Part shown: positions 15,747 through 23,646 of the stretch, piece by piece
Numbering within the stretch: the stretch's first letter is position 1
Layout: every line of letters starts with the position of its first letter
Source: an uncultured Capnocytophaga sp.
GTDB lineage: Bacteria > Bacteroidota > Bacteroidia > Flavobacteriales > Flavobacteriaceae
NCBI RefSeq assembly: GCF_937936315.1
Contig: NZ_CALGWU010000020.1
Span: forward strand, 1 to 23,882
Reading direction: 5' to 3'
DNA length: 23,882 nt
Translations under genes and position numbers: made by a program
The notes under the pieces: generated by a model
What the model saw: the letters and a program-made list of their open reading frames with translations, nothing else
What the model was told of the DNA's origin: nothing
Databases searched by the model: none

Positions 15747-16808
15747 TTATTTGAGATTGTTAGGCAGCTCTAAAATTTGTATGCTTTTAACTCTAATAGC
15801 GTTGTTTATCAAAGCACGAGTATATTCAGGATAAGGTTCTCCCGCTGCAGGGGCTCCCATTTTACATTCACCGTCGGAACCACCTCCCCCATTAATCCAT
15901 AGATAAGCATCGGCGTGTGCTCTAGTGGTTTTGGTAGTGCTACGCGGACCTAAAGCCGCATTGAAGTTGTTGCAAGAGTTATAAGGAGCATTGGCATTCT
16001 GGTGTTTAGGACGGTTGATGCCACTCCGACCTGTGTCAATCACGTAATGCACATTTTTAAAACCTTTAGTAGCCAAATAAGCTACAAACTTTTCCGCTCC
16101 AGCTTCTTCTTCGGCAGTACCTCCCAAACCTGAAACATTCAATGCAAAACCTCACATATATTTTAAACCTCCGTCTATAATAGCATTGGCAATATTTTCA
16201 GGATATTAGGTGACCAAACCAGAGTTTCCCGCGTGAATATAACTCGCTACATTAGGGTTGTTCTTATTTAATTTTTCGGCAGCATACCTTAGCAATTCAG
16301 CACGCTTATTGTATTTAGCCGAACCTCTTGGATGACCACAGTAGTTAATAGCATCGGGTTCTATAATTACTACAGCACGACGTTGCCTAATGATAGCACT
16401 AACACGATCTATCCACGCTTTATAAGAAGCCGCATTAGGGTGCCCACCTTTAGAAAATGACCCACAATCACGTTCAGGAATACCATAAAGTACTACTATA
16501 GGTGTTTTGTGAGCACGTTCAGCTCCCTCTACAAAGTTTTTCAGCTAACCATTGTTCTTCTCACTATTAGGACTCATACCGTCATACCATCCGCCACAAG
16601 GGGTACCATACACTTGGTAATAGAGTTTTTTCAGTTCTACGTTAGGTTCTTTTTTTACAGCATTCAAACGAGAAGGTTCTAAATAGAAATCCCAATCATA
16701 AGGGATTTGTGTAGTTGAAGTCTGCGTAGAGGGGTCGTTGTCTTCCCCTGATTTTTCACAAGCGATAATGATCAATAGAAAAGCTACTAAGGATACTAAT
16801 TTATTCAT
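15747..16808 (-). pseudogene. Glycoside hydrolase family 6 lipoprotein, three premature stops
   Basis: One continuous frame of 353 codons encodes a GH6 protein (cellobiohydrolase/endoglucanase family). It begins with a lipoprotein signal ending IIAC (C17). GH6 hallmarks are VVLYGIPERDCGSFSKGG with D114, VVIIEPDAINYCGH with candidate acid D152, RGFALNVSG-like sequence, and a C-terminal HADAYLWINGGGGSDGEC. The frame is interrupted by TAG at 16547-16545 (codon 88, expected Trp), TAA at 16208-16206 (codon 201) and TGA at 16154-16152 (codon 219, likely from CGA Arg). There are no frameshifts. The YIHAGNSG segment differs from the usual YxDAGH, so the substrate may not be cellulose. The first stop precedes both catalytic Asp codons, so no active enzyme should be made without readthrough. 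Confidence 0.88.
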
Positions 16809-16836
16809 AATTTTCTTTTTTAATGTTTTAAAACTA

Positions 16837-16844
16837 CAAAGGTA
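16837..16844 (-). promoter_or_regulatory. Promoter -7 element for the GH6 gene
   Basis: On the minus strand TACCTTTG matches TAnnTTTG, predicting a start about 22 nt before the ATG at 16808. A TTG lies about 24 bp further upstream, a little far for an ideal -33 element. The promoter appears preserved although the gene is broken. Confidence 0.6.
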
Positions 16845-16885
16845 GTACTTTATTTTTGATTTTGCGCACAATTCTCCCTCGCAAA

Positions 16886-16916
16886 TTGGCAAATTCACAA
16901 ATTATTACTACATTTG
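16886..16916 (+). promoter_or_regulatory. Promoter of the zinc metallopeptidase-lipB unit
   Basis: TTG at 16886-16888 and TACATTTG at 16909-16916 are 20 bp apart. It is divergent from the GH6 promoter in a 137-bp interval. The leader to the ATG at 16946 is about 23 nt. Confidence 0.75.
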
Positions 16917-16945
16917 CCCCCGAAAACTCAAAATAAGAAAAAACT

Positions 16946-17821
16946 ATGAAATGGGAAGGAAGACGTCAAAGTAGCAATGTTGACGATCGCCGTGGTATGC
17001 GCGGCAAAGGCGGACTTATCGCTGGCGGTGGTATCGTCGGTATCATCGTTGTATTATTGCAACTATTTGGTGGCGAAACAGGACAACAAGTAGCCTCTGT
17101 TGTAAACCAAGTAGCAGGTGGTAACCAAACACAACAAGCAGTAGAACGTGTAGAACTCAATGCCGAACAGAAAAAAATAGGCGAATTTACTGCCACAGTA
17201 CTCGCTGATACCGAAGATGTTTGGGAAAAAGTATTCTCTCAAAATGGATTAGGTACCTATAAAAAACCTACCTTAGTACTCTTCACCGAAAATGTCAGCA
17301 CCGGTTGCGGTAATGCTACGGCAGCTGTAGGTCCTTTTTATTGTCCTGCCGACCAAAAGCTCTATATGGATATGGACTTTTTTGAAGAACTCAAATCTCG
17401 ATTCGGAGCTAAAGGCGGCGACTTTGCCATCGCTTATGTGATGGCTCACGAGGTGGGGCATCATATTCAAACGCTCTTGGGTACCTCTCAGCAAGTACGC
17501 CAAAAACAACAAGGGCTCTCCAAGGCTGCTGCCAATAAATGGTCAGTAGCTCAAGAGTTGCAAGCCGATTTCTATGCAGGGGTTTGGGCGCACCATAATC
17601 AAAAATATTTGGATACCGATGATATCGACGAAGCACTTAGTGCCGCAAATGCTGTAGGTGATGATGCTATACAAAAACGTATGCAAGGACACGTAGTCCC
17701 CGATTCCTTTACTCACGGTACTTCTGAACAACGAAAATATTGGTTTACCAAAGGCTATAACACTGGCGACATCCGTCAGGGTAATATTCAAACTATTTAT
17801 GAACAAACAAGTAATCGTTAG
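16946..17821 (+). CDS. YpfJ/KPN_02809-family neutral zinc metallopeptidase
   Basis: This 291-residue membrane-anchored protein belongs to the zinc peptidase family of E. coli YpfJ (PF04228). It starts with the family-typical MKWEGRRQSSNVDDRRG, followed by one transmembrane segment (about 23-41). The metal site HEVGHH is at 168-173, with E204 in AQELQADFYAG as probable third ligand. Residues STGCGNATAAVGPFYCPAD (118-136) form the conserved Cys-bearing block. Its physiological substrate is unknown. Length and motifs are complete. Its 3' end overlaps lipB by 23 bp in another frame, so the two are cotranscribed. Confidence 0.94.
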   Translation: MKWEGRRQSSNVDDRRGMRGKGGLIAGGGIVGIIVVLLQLFGGETGQQVASVVNQVAGGNQTQQAVERVELNAEQKKIGEFTATVLADTEDVWEKVFSQNGLGTYKKPTLVLFTENVSTGCGNATAAVGPFYCPADQKLYMDMDFFEELKSRFGAKGGDFAIAYVMAHEVGHHIQTLLGTSQQVRQKQQGLSKAAANKWSVAQELQADFYAGVWAHHNQKYLDTDDIDEALSAANAVGDDAIQKRMQGHVVPDSFTHGTSEQRKYWFTKGYNTGDIRQGNIQTIYEQTSNR

Positions 17822-18497
17822 AGATTTAGGCAATAAAGACTATAAAGAAACTTGGGACTACCAAGAAAACCTCTTTCAAAAAATTGTCGAGCAGAAAACA
17901 AATAACCGAGCTAATAACACTCACTTACCTACTGATAATTATTTTCTCTTTGTAGAGCACCCTCACGTCTATACCTTGGGTAAAAGCGGACATATAGAGA
18001 ATTTGCTTATTGATGAAGAAGGATTAAAGAAAAAAGGAGCTACTTTCTATAAAATTAATAGGGGAGGGGATATCACCTATCACGGTCCTGGTCAAATTGT
18101 AGGCTATCCTATTTTAGATTTAGATAACTTTTTTACTGACATTCACAAGTACCTCCGCTTTTTAGAAGAAGTGCTCATTCGCACTCTTGCCGAGTATGGT
18201 CTCAAAGCAGAGCGCAGTGAAGGTGAAACAGGCGTTTGGCTTGATGTAGGAACTCCTTTTGCTCGCAAAATTTGTGCTATGGGAGTACGTTGTTCCCGCT
18301 GGATAACAATGCACGGTTTCGCCCTAAATGTAAATACTGATTTGGGATATTTTGATAATATTATTCCTTGTGGAATTCGCGGTAAGGCAGTAACATCGCT
18401 AAACGTAGAATTAGCTAAAGATAAAGTGGATATAGCAGAAGTAAAATCGCATATCCTGAAACATTTTAAGGAATTGTTTGAAACTGAATTGATATAA
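17799..18497 (+). CDS. lipB: Lipoyl(octanoyl) transferase
   Basis: This 232-residue cytosolic enzyme moves octanoate from acyl carrier protein to lipoyl domains of 2-oxoacid dehydrogenases and the glycine cleavage H protein. The signatures are intact: NRGGDITYHGPGQIVGYPILDL (87-108, H95), FARKICAMGV with catalytic K157, WITMHGFALNV, and DNIIPCGIRGKAVTSL with nucleophile C191. The start at 17799 lies within the preceding metallopeptidase gene; no later Met precedes the conserved N-terminal region, so the overlap is real and suggests translational coupling. No lipA is present in the window. Confidence 0.97.
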   Translation: MNKQVIVRDLGNKDYKETWDYQENLFQKIVEQKTNNRANNTHLPTDNYFLFVEHPHVYTLGKSGHIENLLIDEEGLKKKGATFYKINRGGDITYHGPGQIVGYPILDLDNFFTDIHKYLRFLEEVLIRTLAEYGLKAERSEGETGVWLDVGTPFARKICAMGVRCSRWITMHGFALNVNTDLGYFDNIIPCGIRGKAVTSLNVELAKDKVDIAEVKSHILKHFKELFETELI

Positions 18498-18527
18498 AAA
18501 AGCTGTGCAAATAGCACAGCCTTTTTT
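18496..18527. terminator. Bidirectional terminator between lipB and the RNA-repair operon
   Basis: GCTGTGC (18502-18508) pairs with GCACAGC (18514-18520) around AAATA. The stem is flanked by six or more A on the left and T on the right, giving a T-tract in either direction for the two convergent transcripts. It ends only a few bases after each stop codon. Confidence 0.9.
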
Positions 18528-18531
18528 ATAT

Positions 18532-19443
18532 CTAAAAATCCCCGTAATTCACTTGAAAGCAAGGTAAATGCAAATCCTTGCGCCACATATCTACTACTTG
18601 GTTGCGGTCATCTAAAAGGAATTCTACAAAGTATTTTCCTTGTATTTCACCCTCAAAAAGTTCTCTTTTAATGATGTTATCTTTGCGGAAATCGTTAGAG
18701 GTGCGCATCAGCAGTAAGTCGTAACCTATTTGGTGTTTATCGAGAAAACGCACTGTAGGTTCGCGGAATTTATCTTCGCGCCCCGAGAGCAAAATCACTT
18801 GATAGCCCCGTTGTTTAGCCATTTTCAAAGTAGCAGCTACAGGTTCGTTCAGCAAGTCGTTATCACAAGTCGCCGCGTTGTAAGGATCACGACCATTGAG
18901 CAAGGAAAGAGTACCATCTAAATCGCAAATCACAGCCTTAGGTAGGTTCTTATCTTGAGTAACATAGCTGGTAGTTGCCACTTGTACTTTGCGAGGAATA
19001 GGAGCAAAATCAAATTTTTCGAGAGTGTGCTTTAGGTTAGCCACATTTCTCTCTACCACACTTTTAGATATGAATTTTCCCGTTTCTTCATAGCGTTTAT
19101 CACAGCGTTTTACTAATTCGTCTACAGGTAAATCAAATACTTTAAAACTGATATCAGCGTATTCAGTATAAGTGTGAATCATATCCTGAATGGTGCGCAG
19201 CGATGTGTTTGTAGCATCGATAATCACATTGGTATCACTTTTTAGCAAGGTGAGCACCGAGGCTTCTACCATTTTGCTAATGCGCTCTTCATAGAACGGA
19301 ATCATTAGTGAATCACCAAACTGCATCAAGCGAAAGTCATCGCGATTCACGCGTATCCAATTGTCTTCGGTACGTAAAAAATAACGTGCAAAGGTAGATT
19401 TACCCGACCCCGGGGCACCCACCAATATAAGAAGTTTACTCAT
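18532..19443 (-). CDS. T4 Pnk-like polynucleotide 5'-kinase / 3'-phosphatase
   Basis: This 303-residue end-healing enzyme is collinear with phage T4 Pnk (301 aa). The N-terminal kinase has the P-loop GAPGSGKST (9-17) and NRDDFR, whose D35 aligns with the T4 general base. The C-terminal HAD-type phosphatase has ICDLDGTL (D174 nucleophile, D176), NGRDPY (R185), LLSGRED (R222) and FLLDDRNQVVDMWR (D278, D279). The ending CFQVNYGDF mirrors T4's CWQVASGDF. Such enzymes phosphorylate 5'-OH ends and remove 3'-phosphate or 2',3'-cyclic phosphate, preparing broken RNA for ligation. The gene follows the ligase gene with an ATGA overlap, which indicates coupled translation and joint function. Confidence 0.93.
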   Translation of the reverse strand: MSKLLILVGAPGSGKSTFARYFLRTEDNWIRVNRDDFRLMQFGDSLMIPFYEERISKMVEASVLTLLKSDTNVIIDATNTSLRTIQDMIHTYTEYADISFKVFDLPVDELVKRCDKRYEETGKFISKSVVERNVANLKHTLEKFDFAPIPRKVQVATTSYVTQDKNLPKAVICDLDGTLSLLNGRDPYNAATCDNDLLNEPVAATLKMAKQRGYQVILLSGREDKFREPTVRFLDKHQIGYDLLLMRTSNDFRKDNIIKRELFEGEIQGKYFVEFLLDDRNQVVDMWRKDLHLPCFQVNYGDF

Positions 19444-20624
19444 AGTCTGCTGTCTAATTGATTTTCTACCTCTTCCCCTAAAATGCGGTCGAGTACTAAG
19501 TTTTTAAATTCGTAATTCTCCTCGTGAATTTCATTATAAGGCGTTTGCAAAAGTTTGGCATTGATAGCCCAATCGTTGATAGAACATTTCAGCTTACCTT
19601 TTATATTGCGTTTAGCGATTTGTTCTTCTAATCGGTCTTGAAAATCCACCCCGTAAATGAGTGTGAGGTAATCGTTGTTGCGCACTTTGAAAGCAGGCGG
19701 TATGCCTTGCATAAAAGCCTTACGAGGCTTGATAACTACCCCCTCTTCGTCATTGGCGTTCATTCGGTCTACCCAAGCGCGTATTTCGGGGTATTTGGCT
19801 TCAAAGTCAGCAGTATCCGTAAAAGTGTAGTGCAAAAATTCATCACTGTTAATACGTGCAAAACTGAGGTTGTCATTCACAAAATGTTCAGTCCCATCAT
19901 CGTAGATTTCCTTTAAAATATTAAAAGGTTTGAAGTAAACAGTTGCATCTTTGCCAAAGATGTCCAATTGTCTTTTAAACAGAGCAATATTCTTCTCATA
20001 GTGAGGCAAATCGAGTAGCTTCATATCGCGTATCGATTGGTACTGACGAATGATGTGGGTAGGGTATTTATCTTTCAATTCCTTGCCCGAAAGTACTTTG
20101 GCGTCAGCCACAAAAGCTAGGTATTCAGGTTTTTGCTTGATAGCGTTTATTTTTTCATATAAGTCGCTCTGTTGCAAGTAGTCGCAATGTATCTGATGAG
20201 AGATGTAATAAGCCGAAAACTCATTGGTAATAAGTCCTTTACCTAAAGCCGACCACGGCATCAATTCCGATTGGATAATGCGAATAGTTGTGTTCTCCCA
20301 GCTGAACTTAGCGTGTAACTGAGCGAGTGCTGACACCCATTGTGAACGATCTAAATGATTGATTTTATAACCATTTCGGCTTACTAAATAACTATCTTCT
20401 AAGTTCTTATGTAAGTAAATATCACAATAAGAACCCATATATTTCTTCTGTATTAAAATCTCTTTGATGTCTCTGTCAAAGAACCATCGCAAGCCCTCAT
20501 AAAGACTTTCAATTTCATTGCGCCCCACCGATTTAGGAGCTGGTGAAATTGTAGGCGAAAAAGCATTGATTTTGTTCTTGCAAAACCAATCAATACGTTT
20601 TTTTATAAGTGTTTTATCTTCCAT
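19440..20624 (-). CDS. Stand-alone Pnkp-type RNA ligase (adenylyltransferase)
   Basis: This 394-residue ATP-dependent nucleotidyltransferase resembles the C-terminal ligase module of bacterial Pnkp, whose module is also about 390 residues. Motif I is KYMGS (K61 adenylated lysine; KHMGSR in Pnkp), motif Ia is VSRNGY (R83), motif III is RIIQSELMPW (E120), motif IV is EEGVVIKP (E294, K299) and motif V is FKVRNNDYLTLIYG (K313). The ending EEVENQLDSRL resembles the Pnkp tail '..PVDPRL'. It lacks the kinase and phosphatase domains fused in Pnkp; those jobs are probably done by the overlapping downstream Pnk-like gene. No Hen1 methyltransferase, the usual Pnkp partner, is in the window. Ligation of RNA is inferred from homology; tRNA is a likely but unproven substrate. 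Confidence 0.88.
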   Translation of the reverse strand: MEDKTLIKKRIDWFCKNKINAFSPTISPAPKSVGRNEIESLYEGLRWFFDRDIKEILIQKKYMGSYCDIYLHKNLEDSYLVSRNGYKINHLDRSQWVSALAQLHAKFSWENTTIRIIQSELMPWSALGKGLITNEFSAYYISHQIHCDYLQQSDLYEKINAIKQKPEYLAFVADAKVLSGKELKDKYPTHIIRQYQSIRDMKLLDLPHYEKNIALFKRQLDIFGKDATVYFKPFNILKEIYDDGTEHFVNDNLSFARINSDEFLHYTFTDTADFEAKYPEIRAWVDRMNANDEEGVVIKPRKAFMQGIPPAFKVRNNDYLTLIYGVDFQDRLEEQIAKRNIKGKLKCSINDWAINAKLLQTPYNEIHEENYEFKNLVLDRILGEEVENQLDSRL

Positions 20625-20639
20625 CGCTTAAATTTGAGG

Positions 20640-20647
20640 CAAAGATA
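20640..20647 (-). promoter_or_regulatory. Promoter -7 element of the RNA-repair operon
   Basis: On the minus strand TATCTTTG fits TAnnTTTG and predicts a very short leader (about 9-10 nt) before the ATG at 20624. No TTG-type -33 element is seen 17-23 bp upstream, so basal expression may be low or need an activator. Confidence 0.55.
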
Positions 20648-20787
20648 GAAAAAAAAAAGAAATACTAACCCCGTTTTCCATTTTTTTGAAGCCAGAAGCT
20701 ATATAATATTTTTTACTTTATGCTTCTCTCTAACCTTTTTTCCTTTTCAAACCTACAAAAAAACGACACTAAAAACTAACAAGTAAT

Positions 20788-20819
20788 TTTGCTCATTTGG
20801 CAATTACTTTGTAATTTTG
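20788..20819 (+). promoter_or_regulatory. bioD promoter
   Basis: TTTG (20788-20791) and TAATTTTG (20812-20819) are separated by 20 bp. The TTG at 20817, an in-frame possible start, lies inside the -7 element and is excluded. Nearby sequence contains the repeated word GTAATTTTGC, at 20783 and 20811. Confidence 0.75.
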
Positions 20820-20843
20820 CGCTCTCAAAACAAACCATTCAAA

Positions 20844-21452
20844 ATGAAAGATACTTATTTTGTGGTGGGTATCTCCACCGAAGTTGGCAAAACCATTGTT
20901 TCAGCGATTCTTACAGAGGCTTTTCAAGCCGATTATTGGAAGCCTATACAATCAGGGGATTTAGAAAACTCGGATACTGACAAGGTAAAACGACTTATTA
21001 GTAGTACACATACAGTATTTCACCTTAATAGTTATGGACTACATACCCCTGCAAGTCCACATCTTTCAGCTCAATTAGATGGTGTACGGATTGAACTTTC
21101 TAAAATTGTACGACCTGAAACTAATAATACACTTGTTATAGAAGCAGCAGGTGGATTGTATGTTCCTCTCAATGAAAAAGATATGATGCTTGATCTAATT
21201 CACCCTACTGATAAAGTCATTTTAGTTTCTCGTCATTATTTGGGTAGTATTAACCACACTTTACTAACTTATGAAACTCTTAAAAACAGAGGTTTAAACA
21301 TACATAGTATAGTATTCAGTGGCACTCCTACTCCATCAACTGAAGAAGTGATTTTGCGTCATACCAACTTACCTGTATTGCTACATATTGATGAAGAACC
21401 CTATTTTGACAAACAAATCATTTTAAAATACGCAACAAAAGTTAATAAATAA
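20844..21452 (+). CDS. bioD: ATP-dependent dethiobiotin synthetase
   Basis: This 202-residue cytosolic enzyme closes the ureido ring of dethiobiotin from 7,8-diaminopelargonate, CO2 and ATP, the penultimate step of biotin synthesis. The BioD P-loop variant GISTEVGKT is at residues 9-17, YWKPIQSGD (31-39) holds the conserved K33 and S37, and VIEAAGGLYVPLN (98-110) contains the metal-binding Glu E100. The length is slightly short for the family but no conserved block is missing. Other bio genes are absent from the window. argS follows after 37 bp without an obvious promoter, so they may share a transcript. Confidence 0.95.
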   Translation: MKDTYFVVGISTEVGKTIVSAILTEAFQADYWKPIQSGDLENSDTDKVKRLISSTHTVFHLNSYGLHTPASPHLSAQLDGVRIELSKIVRPETNNTLVIEAAGGLYVPLNEKDMMLDLIHPTDKVILVSRHYLGSINHTLLTYETLKNRGLNIHSIVFSGTPTPSTEEVILRHTNLPVLLHIDEEPYFDKQIILKYATKVNK

Positions 21453-21489
21453 ATCCCTCGTGGTTTGCACCAAATTGATAAATTAATAT

Positions 21490-23280
21490 ATGCAGAATTT
21501 AAACGATACCCTTAAACAACATATACAAAAAGCAGTACAAGAACTGTACAACGTAAGTTTAGAAAATGTAGAATTGCAACAAACTAAAAAAGAGTTTGTA
21601 GGTGATGTGACCCTTGTAGTCTTCTCACTTTTGCGCCACATCAAAGGCAATCCTGTGCAAATAGGTGAACAAATAGGAACTTACCTCAAAGAAAAAGTAG
21701 GTAATTTAGTAACCGATTTCAATGTGATTAAAGGCTTTCTAAACCTTGTTATCGCTGATACTTATTACCTCAACTTTTTAACAGAAATAAAAGACAATCC
21801 TCAGTTTGGGTTAATAACACCTAATAGCAAAGAGGCTATTTTAGTAGAATACTCATCTCCTAACACTAATAAGCCTTTGCACTTAGGACATATCCGTAAC
21901 AATCTCTTAGGTTATTCAGTAGCCGAAATCTTAAAAGCTGCCGGACATAAAGTGTATAAAACCCAAATCATCAACGATAGAGGAATACACATTTGCAAAT
22001 CTATGGTAGCTTGGCAACGCTTTGGCAATGGAGAAACTCCTGAAAACACAGGATTAAAAGGAGATAAATTGGTAGGAAACTACTATGTTGCATTTGATAA
22101 AGCGTATAAAGAAGAAATACAAGAACTAATAGTTCAAGGAAAATCGAAAGAAGAAGCTGAAAAACAAGCACCTATATTTATAGCAGCTCAAGAGATGCTT
22201 CGCCAATGGGAAGCAGGCGACCCTGAAGTAATGAAACTTTGGAAGCAAATGAACGGATGGGTATACGATGGTTTTGCGGTTACTTATAAGAATTTAGGAG
22301 TAGATTTCAACTCGTACTACTACGAAAGCAATACCTATTTATTAGGAAAAGACATCGTAGAACAAGGTCTACAAAAAGGGGTATTCTTCAAAAAAGAAGA
22401 TGGCTCTGTTTGGTGCGATCTCACCGCTGATGGTTTAGATGAGAAGTTGGTACTCCGCGCCGATGGTACTTCAGTGTATATGACCCAAGATATGGGTACT
22501 GCCTCTCAGCGTGTGAAAGACTATCCTGATGTAAAAGGAATGGTCTATACTGTGGGCAATGAACAAGATTACCACTTCAAAGTACTTTTTCTTATCTTGA
22601 AAAAATTGGGGTACGATTGGGCATCACACTTGTACCACCTCAGCTATGGTATGGTTGATTTACCTAGTGGAAAGATGAAAAGCCGTGAAGGCACTGTTGT
22701 AGATGCTGATGATCTAATTGCTGAAATGGAACAGACTGCCAAAGTAATTTCACAAGAACTCGGTAAACTCGATGGCTATTCCGAAGCACAAAAAAAGGCT
22801 TTGTATCACACCATTGGCTTAGGAGCCTTGAAATACTATATATTAAAGGTAGATCCTAAAAAACGCATCTTGTTTGATCCTAAAGAATCTATTGATTTTC
22901 AAGGAAACACAGGCCCATTTATACAATACACATACGCTCGTATCCAATCTATTTTGCGAAAATATGCTGAAATGCGCGACAATAAAGAGGCAATAACTCT
23001 ACCTAGTGTTTTGCAAGAAAAAGAAAAGACTTTGCTAAAGAGCATCACTCTTTTTCCCTCTATTGTGCAAGATGCCGCCGATAATTATAGCCCTGCTGTA
23101 GTTGCTAATTACGTATACGATTTGGTAAAAGACTTCAATTCATTCTATCAAAACGTTTCCATTTTAGGTGAAGAAGATGCAAGCAAACGCCATTTTAGAG
23201 TAGCTTTAAGTAAAAAAATAGGTGAAATCATCGCAGAATCTTTCAAAATGCTAGGAATACAAGTTCCTGAAAGAATGTAA
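21490..23280 (+). CDS. argS: Arginyl-tRNA synthetase
   Basis: This 596-residue class I synthetase charges tRNA-Arg. An N-terminal arginyl-tRNA recognition domain covers about residues 5-90. The HIGH motif appears as PLHLGHIRNN (H131-H134), and the KMSKS loop as KMKSREG (395-401). The DALR-type anticodon-binding domain follows at about residues 470-596 (GPFIQYTYARIQSIL near its start). The absence of a canonical KMSKS Lys in the second position is normal for many ArgRS proteins. The size is standard. There is no clear terminator between argS and the tRNA promoter. Confidence 0.98.
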   Translation: MQNLNDTLKQHIQKAVQELYNVSLENVELQQTKKEFVGDVTLVVFSLLRHIKGNPVQIGEQIGTYLKEKVGNLVTDFNVIKGFLNLVIADTYYLNFLTEIKDNPQFGLITPNSKEAILVEYSSPNTNKPLHLGHIRNNLLGYSVAEILKAAGHKVYKTQIINDRGIHICKSMVAWQRFGNGETPENTGLKGDKLVGNYYVAFDKAYKEEIQELIVQGKSKEEAEKQAPIFIAAQEMLRQWEAGDPEVMKLWKQMNGWVYDGFAVTYKNLGVDFNSYYYESNTYLLGKDIVEQGLQKGVFFKKEDGSVWCDLTADGLDEKLVLRADGTSVYMTQDMGTASQRVKDYPDVKGMVYTVGNEQDYHFKVLFLILKKLGYDWASHLYHLSYGMVDLPSGKMKSREGTVVDADDLIAEMEQTAKVISQELGKLDGYSEAQKKALYHTIGLGALKYYILKVDPKKRILFDPKESIDFQGNTGPFIQYTYARIQSILRKYAEMRDNKEAITLPSVLQEKEKTLLKSITLFPSIVQDAADNYSPAVVANYVYDLVKDFNSFYQNVSILGEEDASKRHFRVALSKKIGEIIAESFKMLGIQVPERM

Positions 23281-23326
23281 ATTAGAAAAAAGACATAAAA
23301 AAAGTTAAAAAAAAGTTGTTAAAAAA

Positions 23327-23357
23327 TTTGCAAGAATGGATATTTGTCGTACCTTTG
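23327..23357 (+). promoter_or_regulatory. Strong promoter of the tRNA pair
   Basis: TTTG (23327-23330) and TACCTTTG (23350-23357) are 19 bp apart, preceded by A/T tracts that resemble an upstream activating region. This is the best promoter match in the window, as expected for stable RNA. Confidence 0.85.
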
Positions 23358-23416
23358 CACCGCAAATGAGAAACAAAGTAACTCCTCAAATGCAAATTTA
23401 CTGAAACAAATAACAA

Positions 23417-23489
23417 GCGAAAATAGCTCAGTTGGTAGAGCGCAACCTTGCCAAGGTTGAGGTCGCGGGTTCGAACCCCGTTTTTCGCT
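23417..23489 (+). tRNA. tRNA-Gly (GCC)
   Basis: A 73-nt cloverleaf: acceptor GCGAAAA/TTTTCGC, a D-arm with AGCTCAGTTGGTAGAGC, anticodon stem CAACC/GGTTG with loop TTGCCAA (anticodon GCC at 23450-23452), and T-arm GCGGG-TTCGAAC-CCCGT. The discriminator is T. CCA is not encoded. Confidence 0.97.
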
Positions 23490-23513
23490 CTTTTTTATGT
23501 CTATCATAAAGAA

Positions 23514-23599
23514 GCTCGGATGGTGGAATCGGTAGACACGCTGGACTTAAAATCCAGTGGGCAGTAATGCTTGTGCGGGTTCAAGTCCCGCTCCGAGTA
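23514..23599 (+). tRNA. tRNA-Leu (UAA)
   Basis: An 86-nt class II tRNA with acceptor GCTCGGA/TCCGAGT, anticodon stem CTGGA/TCCAG and loop CTTAAAA (anticodon TAA at 23548-23550). It has a long variable arm (GGGCAGTAATGCTTGT region) and T-loop TTCAAGT. The discriminator is A and CCA is not encoded. The first acceptor pair is G:T. It lies 24 nt after tRNA-Gly and is cotranscribed. Confidence 0.96.
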
Positions 23600-23610
23600 C
23601 AATCTACAAT

Positions 23611-23646
23611 TACAACCCTTTGATTTTCAAAGGGTTGTATTTTTTT
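23611..23646 (+). terminator. Terminator after the tRNA pair
   Basis: TACAACCCTTTGA (23611-23623) pairs perfectly with TCAAAGGGTTGTA (23627-23639) around a TTT loop, followed by seven T residues. Confidence 0.95.

Noticed and set aside
18532..20624. CRISPR, toxin-antitoxin or restriction system around the RNA-repair genes
   Set aside because: No repeat-spacer array, nuclease or paired toxin gene is visible; the operon is flanked by lipB and bioD, ordinary chromosomal genes.
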